Below are positions 1 through 7,599 of a stretch of DNA of 17,640 bases, one piece after another; position 1 is the stretch's first letter, and the number at the start of each line of letters is the position of its first letter. This stretch comes from Halanaeroarchaeum sp051744605 (lineage in GTDB: Archaea > Halobacteriota > Halobacteria > Halobacteriales > Halobacteriaceae): NCBI GenBank assembly GCA_051744605.1, contig JBNJDE010000041.1, positions 1-17,640 of the forward strand, written 5' to 3'. Below the pieces are notes generated by a model. The model worked only from the letters and a program-made list of their open reading frames with translations. It was not told the origin of the DNA and did not search any database. A program made the position numbers and the translations under genes.

Positions 1-290
1 TCCACCTCGGCAACAGCGTCGTCTTCGGGTTGGTCTTCGCGGGTGCCGTCATCTACCTCCCGGCGCTGTCCGACTACGCCGACCGCGTGACGACCAGCAC
101 GGGGCTCGGTATCGCCTACGGCGTCCTCCTCTGGATCGGCGCCGCGGCCATCGTCATGCCGATCTGGTTGACCGCCGTCGGGTTCCCCAACGCGCCCCCG
201 CTCCCGAACCTCAACCCGTTGAGCCTCGTCGGCCACGTCGCCTTCGGAGCCGTGCTCGGCGCGCTGTTCCCCGTCCTCGGGAACCGGTGA
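1..290 (+). CDS. Membrane protein, 3' part only
   Basis: The reading frame is open from base 3 of the window and ends at TGA 288-290, so the start lies outside the window; the TTG at 30 is internal. About 95 residues are visible. They hold roughly three hydrophobic segments (around visible residues 6-20, 34-54 and 73-92) separated by a loop rich in Pro and Asn (AVGFPNAPPLPNLNP). The layout recalls the C-terminal half of small multi-pass haloarchaeal proteins of the DUF6789/DUF1440 type, but this is a resemblance from memory and the function is unknown. A 371-bp gap separates it from the thermosome gene, so the two are probably not cotranscribed. Confidence 0.6.
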   Translation, partial: HLGNSVVFGLVFAGAVIYLPALSDYADRVTTSTGLGIAYGVLLWIGAAAIVMPIWLTAVGFPNAPPLPNLNPLSLVGHVAFGAVLGALFPVLGNR

Positions 291-451
291 CCCGGCCGAC
301 GCGTTCCACCGGTCTCCTTCTCTGTGCCGACACTGCACGGGAATCGTTTCGAACGCTGTACCAGGTGGGCAATCGTGGCGCCGAGGAGTGCGATTCTGCC
401 GTTCTGGACGTCCAGGGTCGCGGTCGGGGGTGACGACGCGCATCGAGTCGC

Positions 452-466
452 TCGATCGACGATCGA
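452..466. repeat. Short perfect palindrome TCGATCG-A-CGATCGA
   Basis: Two 7-base arms are perfectly complementary around a single central A. It lies 161 bp upstream of the thermosome TATA box. CGATCG-rich words are common in haloarchaeal DNA, so it may be chance; a binding site for a regulator is possible but unproven. Confidence 0.35.
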
Positions 467-627
467 TTCTCGACGATGGCCGAGACGCGGCAATAAACCA
501 TTGGTAACATGTCTCGTGAAGATCGTCTTCGTTCGGTCGACGAATCCGCAAACCGCAGTACAGTGGCCGGAACGCCCCCGTCTACGCCGGGAGCGTGACG
601 TCCACCATGCCTCCTCAAAGCCAAACC

Positions 628-635
628 CTTTTATA
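628..635 (+). promoter_or_regulatory. TATA box of thermosome gene
   Basis: CTTTTATA lies in an otherwise GC-rich region and is centred about 30 bp before the ATG at 662. With the usual archaeal spacing of about 25-27 bp, transcription would start a few bases before the ATG. The purine-rich CAAAGCCAAA just upstream could serve as the BRE. Haloarchaeal thermosome promoters are known to be heat-inducible; the sequence does not show this directly. Confidence 0.65.
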
Positions 636-661
636 GAAGGACATTCAATCACTGGCTGACG

Positions 662-2329
662 ATGTCTCAGCGACGTATGCAAGGCCAGCCCATGATCATC
701 ATGGGAGACGACGCACAGCGAGTAAAGGACAAAGACGCCCAGGAGCACAACATCTCCGCGGCGCGGGCGGTCGCGGACTCGGTCCGCTCGACGCTCGGCC
801 CCAAGGGCATGGACAAGATGCTCGTCTCCTCGATGGGCGACGTCACCGTCACCAACGACGGCGTCACCATCCTTCAGGAGATGGACATCGACAATCCGAC
901 GGCCGAGATGATCGTCGAGGTCGCCGAGACACAGGAGGACGAAGCCGGTGACGGCACCACGACCGCGGTCGCCATCGCGGGCGAACTCCTCAAGAACGCC
1001 GAGGACCTCCTCGAGCGCGACATCCACCCGACGGCCATCATCAAGGGATACAACGTGGCCGCCGAACGTGCCCGCGAAGAGGTCGACGACATCGCCATCG
1101 AGGTCGACCCCGACGACGAGGACCTCGTGCGCAGCGTCGCCGAAACCTCCATGACCGGCAAGGGCGCCGAACTCGACAAGGAACTTCTCTCGGGCATCAT
1201 CTACGAGGCCCTCGAGCAGGTCTCCATCGAGGCCGACGACGGCTCCACGGTCGTCGACATGGAGAGCCTCAACATCGAGACCCAGACCGGCAGTAGCGTC
1301 AGCGAGTCCGAGTTGCTCGTCGGCGCGGCCATCGACAAGGACCCGGTCCACGACGACATGCCCAGCGAGGTCGAGGACGCGAAGATCCTCCTCCTCAACG
1401 AGGCCATCGAGGTCGAGGAGGCCGAGGCGGACACGCAGGTCTCCATCGACAGCCCCGACCAGCTCCAGAAGTTCCTCGACAAAGAAGAAGAGCAGCTCCG
1501 CGAGAAGGTCGACCAGATCAAGGAGACCGGCGCGAACGTGGTCTTCTGCCAGAAGGGCATCGACGACATGGCCCAGCACTTCCTCGCGAAGGAAGGCATC
1601 CTGGCCGTGCGCCGCGCCAAGAAGTCGGACATGGAGTTCCTCAAGAACGTGCTGAACGCCGCCATCGTCACGGACCTCGACGCCGCAACCGCCGAGGACC
1701 TCGGCGAGGGCAGCGTCACGCGCGACGACGATGACGAGCTCTTCTACGTCGAAAGCGACAGCGAGGAGGCCCTCGGTGTGACCCTCCTGCTGCGCGGCTC
1801 CACCGACCACGTGGTCGACGAGGTCGAGCGCGGTATCACCGACGCCCTGGACGTCGCCGCCCAGGCCCTGACCGACGGTCGGGTCCTGCCCGGCGGTGGC
1901 GCCATCGAGGTCGAACTGGCCGACCGCCTGCGCTCCTTTGCGGACAGCGTCGAAGGCCGCGAACAGCTCGCCGTCGAGGCGTTCGCGGACTCCCTCGAGC
2001 TCGTCCCGCGCGTGCTCGCGGAGAACGCTGGGCTGGACTCCATCGACACGCTCGTCGACCTGCGCGCCGCTCACGAGGCGGGCGACCAGCGCGCTGGTCT
2101 GAACGTCTTCACTGGCGACGTCGAGGACACCTTCGAGTCCGGCGTCGTCGAACCCGCTCACGCCAAAGAACAGGCGCTCAACTCCGCCAGCGAGGCCGCG
2201 AACCTGGTCCTCAAGATCGACGACATCATCTCCGCCGGCGACCTCTCCACCGACAAAGGTGACGACGAGGGCGGTGCCGGCGGCATGGGCGGTATGGGCG
2301 GTATGGGTGGCATGGGCGGCGCGATGTAA
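662..2329 (+). CDS. thsA: Thermosome subunit (group II chaperonin)
   Basis: The 555-residue product is a subunit of the archaeal group II chaperonin, a cytosolic double-ring ATPase that folds proteins. The N-terminal equatorial domain carries LGPKGMDKML (45-54) and the nucleotide-binding GDGTTT (96-101), both hallmarks of the TCP-1/thermosome family. The apical domain lies roughly in the middle (about 220-370), and the C-terminal equatorial part includes GGGAIE and LNVFTGDVEDTF. The tail is a run of GGM repeats, the flexible end that projects into the cavity. Length and order match full-length haloarchaeal subunits. The ATG at 662 fits the TATA box upstream. The alpha-type symbol is used because the N-terminus (MSQRRMQGQPMIIMG) resembles haloarchaeal alpha subunits; another paralogue is possible. 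Confidence 0.96.
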   Translation: MSQRRMQGQPMIIMGDDAQRVKDKDAQEHNISAARAVADSVRSTLGPKGMDKMLVSSMGDVTVTNDGVTILQEMDIDNPTAEMIVEVAETQEDEAGDGTTTAVAIAGELLKNAEDLLERDIHPTAIIKGYNVAAERAREEVDDIAIEVDPDDEDLVRSVAETSMTGKGAELDKELLSGIIYEALEQVSIEADDGSTVVDMESLNIETQTGSSVSESELLVGAAIDKDPVHDDMPSEVEDAKILLLNEAIEVEEAEADTQVSIDSPDQLQKFLDKEEEQLREKVDQIKETGANVVFCQKGIDDMAQHFLAKEGILAVRRAKKSDMEFLKNVLNAAIVTDLDAATAEDLGEGSVTRDDDDELFYVESDSEEALGVTLLLRGSTDHVVDEVERGITDALDVAAQALTDGRVLPGGGAIEVELADRLRSFADSVEGREQLAVEAFADSLELVPRVLAENAGLDSIDTLVDLRAAHEAGDQRAGLNVFTGDVEDTFESGVVEPAHAKEQALNSASEAANLVLKIDDIISAGDLSTDKGDDEGGAGGMGGMGGMGGMGGAM

Positions 2330-2380
2330 GGCCGGCCACTACTCACCTGCCGACGCCGACCATCTGGCCCGAATCGACGA

Positions 2381-2433
2381 CGAATTTTCCCCGTCCGAAC
2401 GCTCTCCTGACAGCGCTGGCTGGGGGTATTTTC
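2381..2433 (+). terminator. Possible T-tract terminators after the thermosome gene
   Basis: Two TTTT runs (2385-2388 and 2429-2432) lie in GC-rich DNA 55 and 100 bp after the thermosome stop, in the gap convergent with lrp. Archaeal RNA polymerase often stops at T-rich tracts without a hairpin. The runs are short, so the call is weak. Confidence 0.25.
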
Positions 2434-2455
2434 GGACCCGACGAACGGTGGTCGG

Positions 2456-2914
2456 TCAGTCGTGAATATCCAGTTCGAACTGGTTGCACTCGACCGGCGC
2501 ATCGAGGACGACGCTCGTGTTCGACTCCTTGATGTCGGCGTCCGCGAGCAGCTCCTTGATCAACTGGTTCATATCGTCGGTGTCGGTGAACTTGCCGACG
2601 GCGATGATATCGAACTCGCCGGTCACCTCGTAGACGTTGACCATCTGCTTGTGGCCCTGGAGACGGTCGGTGATGTCCGGGAGAGCGTTCCCCTCGACTT
2701 TGAGCTGGACGATGGCGGTGACGTCGTAGCCCAGTTTCTCGTAATCGACCATGGGCGTATAGCCCTCGATGACCCCCTCCGCCTCCAGGTCCTTGAGGTG
2801 ATTCGACACGGTCGTGACCGAGACGTCGAGTTCCTCGCCGAGACTGCGTAGGCTTGCCCGTCCGTCCTCGAGGAGCGCGTTGATGAGCGTGGCGTCCAGA
2901 TTCTCGTAGGTCAT
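2456..2914 (-). CDS. lrp: Lrp/AsnC family transcriptional regulator
   Basis: A 152-residue cytosolic DNA-binding protein. Residues 5-52 form the AsnC-type winged helix-turn-helix (SLRSLGEELDVSVTTVSNHL, then a wing ending EGVIEGYTP). Residues 66-145 form the RAM ligand-binding domain, with a VNVYEVTGEFDIIAVGKF core typical of Lrp proteins that sense amino acids. Length is normal for the family. It is divergent from glnA across a 124-bp promoter region. In Halobacterium salinarum an Lrp next to glnA has been linked to glnA control, so regulation of glutamine synthetase and of itself is a reasonable inference. ATG 2914 is preferred because a TATA-like element lies about 32 bp upstream. Confidence 0.93.
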   Translation of the reverse strand: MTYENLDATLINALLEDGRASLRSLGEELDVSVTTVSNHLKDLEAEGVIEGYTPMVDYEKLGYDVTAIVQLKVEGNALPDITDRLQGHKQMVNVYEVTGEFDIIAVGKFTDTDDMNQLIKELLADADIKESNTSVVLDAPVECNQFELDIHD

Positions 2915-2942
2915 AGCTCACAGTGGGTGCCGGGGGGATTAG

Positions 2943-2949
2943 AAGTTTA
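2943..2949 (-). promoter_or_regulatory. TATA-like box of lrp
   Basis: On the minus strand the sequence reads TAAACTT, centred about 32 bp upstream of the lrp ATG. This would give a 5' leader of only a few bases. Confidence 0.4.
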
Positions 2950-2965
2950 CGAATGTCCAGTTTCG

Positions 2966-2979
2966 CTGAGAAAACTCAG
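2966..2979. promoter_or_regulatory. Inverted repeat CTGAG-AAAA-CTCAG between lrp and glnA
   Basis: Two perfect 5-bp arms flank an AAAA centre. It lies 22 bp upstream of the glnA TATA box and 17 bp beyond the lrp TATA-like box. A GC-armed dyad with an A-rich, bendable centre fits the general form of Lrp-family operators. The assignment is inferred from position and shape only. Confidence 0.45.
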
Positions 2980-3000
2980 AATTGCGCCGAACGATAGGGC

Positions 3001-3007
3001 TTTAATA
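3001..3007 (+). promoter_or_regulatory. TATA box of glnA
   Basis: TTTAATA is centred about 35 bp upstream of ATG 3039. The implied transcription start is near 3030, downstream of the alternative TTG at 3027, which argues for ATG 3039 as the real start. Confidence 0.6.
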
Positions 3008-3038
3008 CTAGGAGTGTTCGAATCAGTTGACCAACCCA

Positions 3039-4409
3039 ATGACAAACGGAACCGAACTCCCGGACGGGGGACTCTCTGCCGAGGAACAGGCGGTCGTCGA
3101 ACGCATCGAAGAAGAGAACATCGATTTCCTGCGGCTCCAGTTCACGGACATCCTGGGGACCGTCAAGAACGTCTCGATCCCGGCGAGCCAGGCGGAGAAG
3201 GCCTTCGAGGAAGGCATCTACTTCGACGGATCGAGCATCGAGGGATTCGTGCGGATCCAGGAATCCGACATGCGCCTCGACCCCGACCCCTCGACGTTCG
3301 CCGTCCTCCCGTGGCGGCGCCGGGACGATGGCGGTGCGGCCCGGATCATCTGTGACGTCGTCGATACGGAGACGGGCGAGCCCTTCTCGGGTGACCCACG
3401 ATACGTCCTCGAACGGGCCATCGACCGCGCAGCGGAGATGGGGTACACGCTGAACGCGGGGCCCGAACCGGAGTTCTTCATCTTCGAGAAGGACGATGGC
3501 AGCGCGACGACCCGGACCCACGACACCGGGGGCTACTTCGACCTCGGGCCGAAGGACCTCGCCTCGGATATGCGCCGGGAGATGATCTACGTCCTCGAGG
3601 AGATGAACTTCGAGGTAGAGTCGAGCCACCACGAGGTCGCCGACGGCCAACACGAGATCAGCTTCAAGTACGCCGACGCGCTCACCACGGCAGACAACAT
3701 CGCGACCTTCAGGTCCGTCGTCCGGGCCGTCGCGGAGATGCACGACGTGCACGCGACGTTCATGCCCAAACCCATCTCGAACATCAACGGCTCGGGCATG
3801 CACACCCACCTCTCGCTGTTCACCGAGGGCGGCGAGAACGCCTTCTACGACGGCGACGACGAGTTCAACCTGTCGGAGACGGCCTACTCGTTCCTCGCGG
3901 GCGTCCTCGAACACGCCCCGGCGATCACGGCCATCGCCAACCCGACGGTGAACTCCTATAAACGTCTCGTCCCCGGCTACGAGGCCCCCGTCTACGTCGC
4001 GTGGTCGGACGTCAATCGCTCGGCACTCGTCCGGAAACCCGCCGCCCGGGTCCCCGCCTCCTCGCGCATCGAGTTGCGCTCGCCCGACCCGACGGCCAAC
4101 CCGTACCTCGCGCTCGCCGTCATGCTCCAGGCAGGTCTGGAGGGTATCGAACAGGGACTCGAGGCGCCCGATCCGGTCCGCGAGAACATCTACGAGTTCG
4201 ACGAGGCCAAACGCGACGAGTACGGCATCGACACCCTGCCCGGCAGTCTCGGCGAGGCGGTCGAGGCGCTCGAGGCGGACGACGTCGTCCTCGAGGCGCT
4301 CGGCGACCACGTGGCCGAGAAGTTCGTCCAGGCGAAAAAACAGGAGTTCGCCGAGTACAAGACGGACGTCTCTGCCTGGGAGATCGACCGCTACCTGGAG
4401 AAGTTCTAG
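3039..4409 (+). CDS. glnA: Glutamine synthetase, type I
   Basis: The 456-residue product makes glutamine from glutamate, ammonia and ATP in the cytosol, the main route of ammonia assimilation. Family marks are visible: the beta-grasp N-terminal domain ending in YFDGSSIEGF (61-70), the metal-binding PEPEFFIFE (143-151), the SHHEVADGQHEISF segment (196-209), the ATP and metal site NINGSGMHTHLSL (248-260), and NPTVNSYKRLVPGYEAP (301-317) for glutamate binding. The length fits a GSI dodecamer subunit. ATG 3039 is chosen over TTG 3027 because of the promoter position. The stop lies inside a CTAG shared with the convergent PAP2 gene. Divergent lrp suggests nitrogen or amino-acid-responsive control. 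Confidence 0.97.
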   Translation: MTNGTELPDGGLSAEEQAVVERIEEENIDFLRLQFTDILGTVKNVSIPASQAEKAFEEGIYFDGSSIEGFVRIQESDMRLDPDPSTFAVLPWRRRDDGGAARIICDVVDTETGEPFSGDPRYVLERAIDRAAEMGYTLNAGPEPEFFIFEKDDGSATTRTHDTGGYFDLGPKDLASDMRREMIYVLEEMNFEVESSHHEVADGQHEISFKYADALTTADNIATFRSVVRAVAEMHDVHATFMPKPISNINGSGMHTHLSLFTEGGENAFYDGDDEFNLSETAYSFLAGVLEHAPAITAIANPTVNSYKRLVPGYEAPVYVAWSDVNRSALVRKPAARVPASSRIELRSPDPTANPYLALAVMLQAGLEGIEQGLEAPDPVRENIYEFDEAKRDEYGIDTLPGSLGEAVEALEADDVVLEALGDHVAEKFVQAKKQEFAEYKTDVSAWEIDRYLEKF

Positions 4410-5209
4410 CCGTTCAGTCCCGGGACGGCAAGGAACAGCGCCCCGGCCCCCGCTCCCGCGAACCCGGCGACGATCGGGACGCCCGATTCGAAGCCGCCGC
4501 CGAGGAGCAGTCCTCCACCGACCGCCGCCGCGACGATCCGTACCGTCTCTATCTCGCCGTCGTCGATCCGGTCGTTCACGAGCCACCAGCCGATGGCACC
4601 GCCCGAGACGACGCCGACTTGGAGGGCGGTTTCGGCCGTCCCCGCCAGGAGGGTGCCGGCCAGCGCGACCGGGACGCTCATGGCGAACGCGATGGTCAGC
4701 CGCTCGCTCGCGACCCATCGGACCGTGGCCAGTGCCAGCAGTCCCACGACGGTCCCGGCGACGACGTCGACGAAGTAATGCACCCCGAGGAACACCCTCG
4801 AGAGCGCGACCACGACGATGAGGACCCCCGCGAGACCGTACCGGTTCTTTCGCGACCACCGTTTCAGGTACACCGCCAGCGCGGCGAAGGTGGCGGTGGC
4901 GCCCGTCGCGTGGCCGCTCGGGAATCCCATGCCGTCCTCGGGAATGAGCATGACGTCCGCGGGGGGTCGTGGCATCGCGAACCCGTACTTCAAGAAGAGG
5001 GTCAACGCGAGGGCGAAAAACGTCGTTGCCAGCACCGTGGCGCCGGCCCGCCGATCGAGGAGACCGTACTGGGGGCCGAGCCAGTAGACGGCCACCGCGA
5101 GGACGGCCACGAACACCGGATCGCCCAGGCCCGTCACCACGACCAGGATCGGGACCACGGCCTCGGGGACGGACTGCGAGATGACCGCGGCGACACCCAG
5201 TCCCCTCAT
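4406..5209 (-). CDS. PAP2-family phosphatase, membrane-bound
   Basis: A 267-residue integral membrane protein with all three parts of the PAP2 active site: K74-x6-R81-P82, P97-S-G-H100, and S137-R138-x5-H144-x3-D148. Proteins of this family remove phosphate from lipid phosphates or polyprenyl diphosphates at the membrane face; the substrate here cannot be told. There are about seven hydrophobic segments, with the catalytic loops between helices, plus a glycine-rich hydrophobic C-terminal pair beyond the catalytic core (about 165-267). Its ATG overlaps the stop of the upstream YihY gene by ATGA, so translation is probably coupled. Its stop overlaps the glnA stop. Confidence 0.92.
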   Translation of the reverse strand: MRGLGVAAVISQSVPEAVVPILVVVTGLGDPVFVAVLAVAVYWLGPQYGLLDRRAGATVLATTFFALALTLFLKYGFAMPRPPADVMLIPEDGMGFPSGHATGATATFAALAVYLKRWSRKNRYGLAGVLIVVVALSRVFLGVHYFVDVVAGTVVGLLALATVRWVASERLTIAFAMSVPVALAGTLLAGTAETALQVGVVSGGAIGWWLVNDRIDDGEIETVRIVAAAVGGGLLLGGGFESGVPIVAGFAGAGAGALFLAVPGLNG

Positions 5210-6384
5210 GAGCGACGTTCGCGGATCCAGTCGAGCACCGATCCTGGTGCACTCGCCGCGGCGAACCCGACGCCGAAGAGGACCATCAGGACGTAGAGTC
5301 CGAGCGTCGACAGCCAGACGACGATCATCGCGAGAATGGCCCAGCCACCGTCGAGCCAGTAGAACGCGCCCAGGGTCATCAGGGTCCCGTAGAGCAACAC
5401 CAGGTAGGGCCCCCAGCCGCGCGCCTTCCCGCGCCGGAGTTTGCGCCTGACGTACCGTTCCAGGTCGCGTTCGAGGTCGTCCTTCGAGACCGTCTTCTCG
5501 TCGAGCGATTCCCGTAGCTCGCGGACCTCCCGTCCGATGGCCGCGACGTCGGGGGCCGGGTCCGCCCGTGGTTCGTCCTCGTCGTCGATACTATCGGCGT
5601 CCTCTCCGATTCGTCCCGCCAACACGGCGTTGACTACAGCCCCCACCATGATAATAACCCCGCCCAGATACAGCCAGGTTACCAGGAGTAACGCGGCGCC
5701 GAGCACCCCGTAGAGTCGGAAACTCGGCACGAACTGGGCGTAGATACCGAAGGTCGTCGCCAGCGCCGTCCATCCGACCGCGGTCAGGACGGTTCCCGGC
5801 AGGGCCTCCCGGACGCTCACGTTCGCGTCGGGGAAGATGTAGAAGATGGGCAGGAAGGCGAGGACTAGCCCTATCGTTAGCGATGCCGGCCCGACGACCA
5901 GTGTGACCGCTCCGAGGTCGAGGGCCGAGAGGACCACCCCGAGGAGGACGACACCGGCGACCGACACCGGGATGATGGCGAGGACGAGGAGCGCGTCGCC
6001 CAGCTGGTCGATCAGCGGTTCGGCCAACCGGTCGCCGTAGATGGTCGAGAATGCGACGTCGAGGCCGCGGAACACACGGAGCGACGACCACACGAGAACG
6101 ACCACCCCGACCACCGTGATCCCGCCGCCCGGCCCGCTCGCGTCGATGGCGTTGGCGAGGGCCGCCGCCCCCGCGGGCGTCACCAGGCCGCCCACGAGTC
6201 CGAGCACCTCGGCCGTGACGTCGTAGCCGAGCGCGGTCCCGACGGAAATAGAGAGGAGGAGCAACGGGATGATCGAGAGGAACCCGTAGTAGGCCACCGC
6301 GGCGGCCAGAAAACCGATCTGATTGCGATGGACTGCGTTCGCTATCTCGCGGAGGGTCGCCCACGAAGATTCCTGTCGGCTCAC
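5206..6384 (-). CDS. YihY/BrkB-family inner membrane protein
   Basis: A 392-residue multi-pass membrane protein. The N-terminal 255 residues fit the YihY/BrkB (virulence factor BrkB) domain: a conserved first helix with FLAAAVAYYGFLSIIPLLLL (25-44), then helices near 90-102, 127-153, 162-183, 195-211 and 224-257. An acidic, charged linker (259-315, likely helical) is followed by two more helices (about 323-345 and 348-375), an extension of the basic domain. The biochemical role of the family is unsettled; the old RNase BN label is not supported. GTG 6384 is chosen because a TATA-like box lies about 28 bp upstream. It is the first gene of a two-gene operon with PAP2. Confidence 0.9.
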   Translation of the reverse strand: MSRQESSWATLREIANAVHRNQIGFLAAAVAYYGFLSIIPLLLLSISVGTALGYDVTAEVLGLVGGLVTPAGAAALANAIDASGPGGGITVVGVVVLVWSSLRVFRGLDVAFSTIYGDRLAEPLIDQLGDALLVLAIIPVSVAGVVLLGVVLSALDLGAVTLVVGPASLTIGLVLAFLPIFYIFPDANVSVREALPGTVLTAVGWTALATTFGIYAQFVPSFRLYGVLGAALLLVTWLYLGGVIIMVGAVVNAVLAGRIGEDADSIDDEDEPRADPAPDVAAIGREVRELRESLDEKTVSKDDLERDLERYVRRKLRRGKARGWGPYLVLLYGTLMTLGAFYWLDGGWAILAMIVVWLSTLGLYVLMVLFGVGFAAASAPGSVLDWIRERRS

Positions 6385-6407
6385 TAATCGGTCGTTGGAC
6401 TGGCCGC

Positions 6408-6417
6408 TACTAATAGT
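6408..6417 (-). promoter_or_regulatory. TATA-like box of the yihY-PAP2 operon
   Basis: The minus strand reads ACTATTAGTA, centred about 28 bp upstream of GTG 6384, in the 48-bp gap after trm1. It predicts a leaderless transcript and an operon separate from trm1. Confidence 0.5.
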
Positions 6418-6432
6418 CGGGTGGTCCCGGCG

Positions 6433-7542
6433 TCAGTGCAGCGCGTCCCGTATCTCGTCGACCCTGGCCGTCGTCTTGAAGGTCGTCCCCGCGTAGTGGG
6501 TGCGCGAGGCCTCGAAACCGGCGTCGGAGAGCGTCTCGAGAAAGTCGTCCATCGCGATGGCCGGTTCGCTCCATCGCTTGTAGAGGCGGTGCTGGTCGAA
6601 GTGCATCGGCACGTCGAGTTCGCCGGCGAGGCGGTCGAGGAGGCGGTCGGCACGGGTGGCCGTCTCCATCGTCTCCTCGAGTTCCTCGCGAACCGTCTCC
6701 ACGAATGGCGGTTCGTGCGTCTGTTCGAGCCAGACCGGTCCAGCGGTAAGGACCTCCGTCCCCCCGCAGACCGCACATTCTGCCGGCGGGTCGGCTGTCA
6801 GGCCATACTCGTGCTCGCGGTGGAGACACTCGGGGCAGTGATAGACGTGGCCGAGGGCGTCGATGGACTCGTTCGCGTCGGTCGCCCGGTGAGAGAGGTC
6901 GAGGTAGGTTCGCACGTAGTGGTCGCTGACGTGGCTGAGGACGGGGGTGACGCCCACGTCGTACCGGGCCGCCGTCCGGGCGAGCGCCGAGAGCAAGATC
7001 CGCAGTCCCATCTCCGGGTGATACTCGGTGTTCCGTGGGACCGCACTGTATCGGCGTTTGCCGCTCGCGAAGTGGGCCCCACAGAGCGGTGCGGTATCGG
7101 TCGCCGTGACCGCCACCAGGTCCCGGGTGTTGGCGAACGCGGCGTCGGCGAAGGGGATAGGGGAGCCGAACGGGTCCAGGTCGGTGACGTCGAAGACGGT
7201 CTCGGCGTCGTGGAGGACGGCGTTCGCGTCCTGATAGTGGACCGTCCCGTCGAGGTCGTTGCGAGCCAGGTTCTCTCGGCAGAGGTCGACCGCATCCGGG
7301 TCGACGTCGGCCATGCTCACCGTCCAGCCGTCGGCCGCCGCGCGGACCCCGCGGATACCCGAGGCCGCCATCGCGTCGAAGTAGCTCTCGGCTCGCGGCT
7401 CTCGCTCCCGGTAGGCGCGCAGGGTCGCCACCGTCAGGTCCCGGTTGAGTTGCTGGTCCGGATTGAAGAACACGTCCTCGGTCCGCGCGTCGCCGGACTG
7501 TTCGGGTACCGCGACCGTGACCGTCCCCTCGGTGACCTCCAT
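6433..7542 (-). CDS. trm1: tRNA (guanine-26-N2)-dimethyltransferase Trm1
   Basis: The 369-residue enzyme uses S-adenosylmethionine to dimethylate G26 at the D-arm/anticodon-stem junction of tRNAs. The N-terminal part is a Rossmann methyltransferase with FFNPDQQLNRDLTV (25-38), the SAM-binding FDAMAASGIRGVRAA (55-69) and the catalytic DLDPFGSP (121-128). The C-terminal domain, typical of archaeal and eukaryotic Trm1, includes a zinc site of C236-x2-C239 and C256-x2-C259. Length is normal. ATG 7542 sits about 26 bp after a TATA-like box, which predicts a leaderless transcript. It follows aceB on the same strand but has its own promoter. Confidence 0.95.
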   Translation of the reverse strand: MEVTEGTVTVAVPEQSGDARTEDVFFNPDQQLNRDLTVATLRAYREREPRAESYFDAMAASGIRGVRAAADGWTVSMADVDPDAVDLCRENLARNDLDGTVHYQDANAVLHDAETVFDVTDLDPFGSPIPFADAAFANTRDLVAVTATDTAPLCGAHFASGKRRYSAVPRNTEYHPEMGLRILLSALARTAARYDVGVTPVLSHVSDHYVRTYLDLSHRATDANESIDALGHVYHCPECLHREHEYGLTADPPAECAVCGGTEVLTAGPVWLEQTHEPPFVETVREELEETMETATRADRLLDRLAGELDVPMHFDQHRLYKRWSEPAIAMDDFLETLSDAGFEASRTHYAGTTFKTTARVDEIRDALH

Positions 7543-7563
7543 ACGGTGGCTGGTCGCCGCGGC

Positions 7564-7573
7564 GCGAAAAACG
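7564..7573 (-). promoter_or_regulatory. TATA-like/T-rich element before trm1
   Basis: The minus strand reads ACGTTTTTCG, centred about 26 bp upstream of the trm1 ATG. The same T run lies about 30 bp after the aceB stop and follows a repeated CGGCCG pair (7583-7588, 7590-7595). It could therefore both end the ace transcript and start trm1. Confidence 0.45.
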
Positions 7574-7599
7574 TCCGGGTTTCGGCCGTCGGCCGCGGC

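Larger units (their letters stand above)
291..661. other. Intergenic gap upstream of the thermosome gene
   Basis: No convincing gene was found in these 371 bp. Frames open on the minus strand here are Arg-rich and read antisense into the thermosome gene. A 29-codon frame from ATG 509 to TGA 598 has no leaderless promoter at the right distance and ordinary composition. The gap holds an AT-rich patch (491-508), a 15-bp palindrome (452-466) and, at its right edge, the thermosome promoter. Confidence 0.6.

Noticed and set aside
509..598. A 29-codon plus-strand ORF in the thermosome upstream gap
   Set aside because: It has no Shine-Dalgarno site, no TATA box at leaderless spacing and no recognisable product; the nearest AT-rich patch would start transcription after its ATG.
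116..2161. A 681-codon minus-strand frame antisense to the thermosome gene
   Set aside because: It mirrors the codon pattern of the thermosome gene on the other strand (long runs of Val, Asp, Leu, Gly), a known effect of GC-rich coding DNA, and matches no family.
2270..2329. GGC/GGT-ATG repeats as a separate repeat element
   Set aside because: They encode the GGM tail normal for thermosome subunits.
2976..5252. A 758-codon minus-strand frame across glnA and the PAP2 gene
   Set aside because: It is antisense to glnA and out of frame with PAP2, both of which have complete catalytic motifs; its own product is Arg/Gly-rich and unlike a protein.
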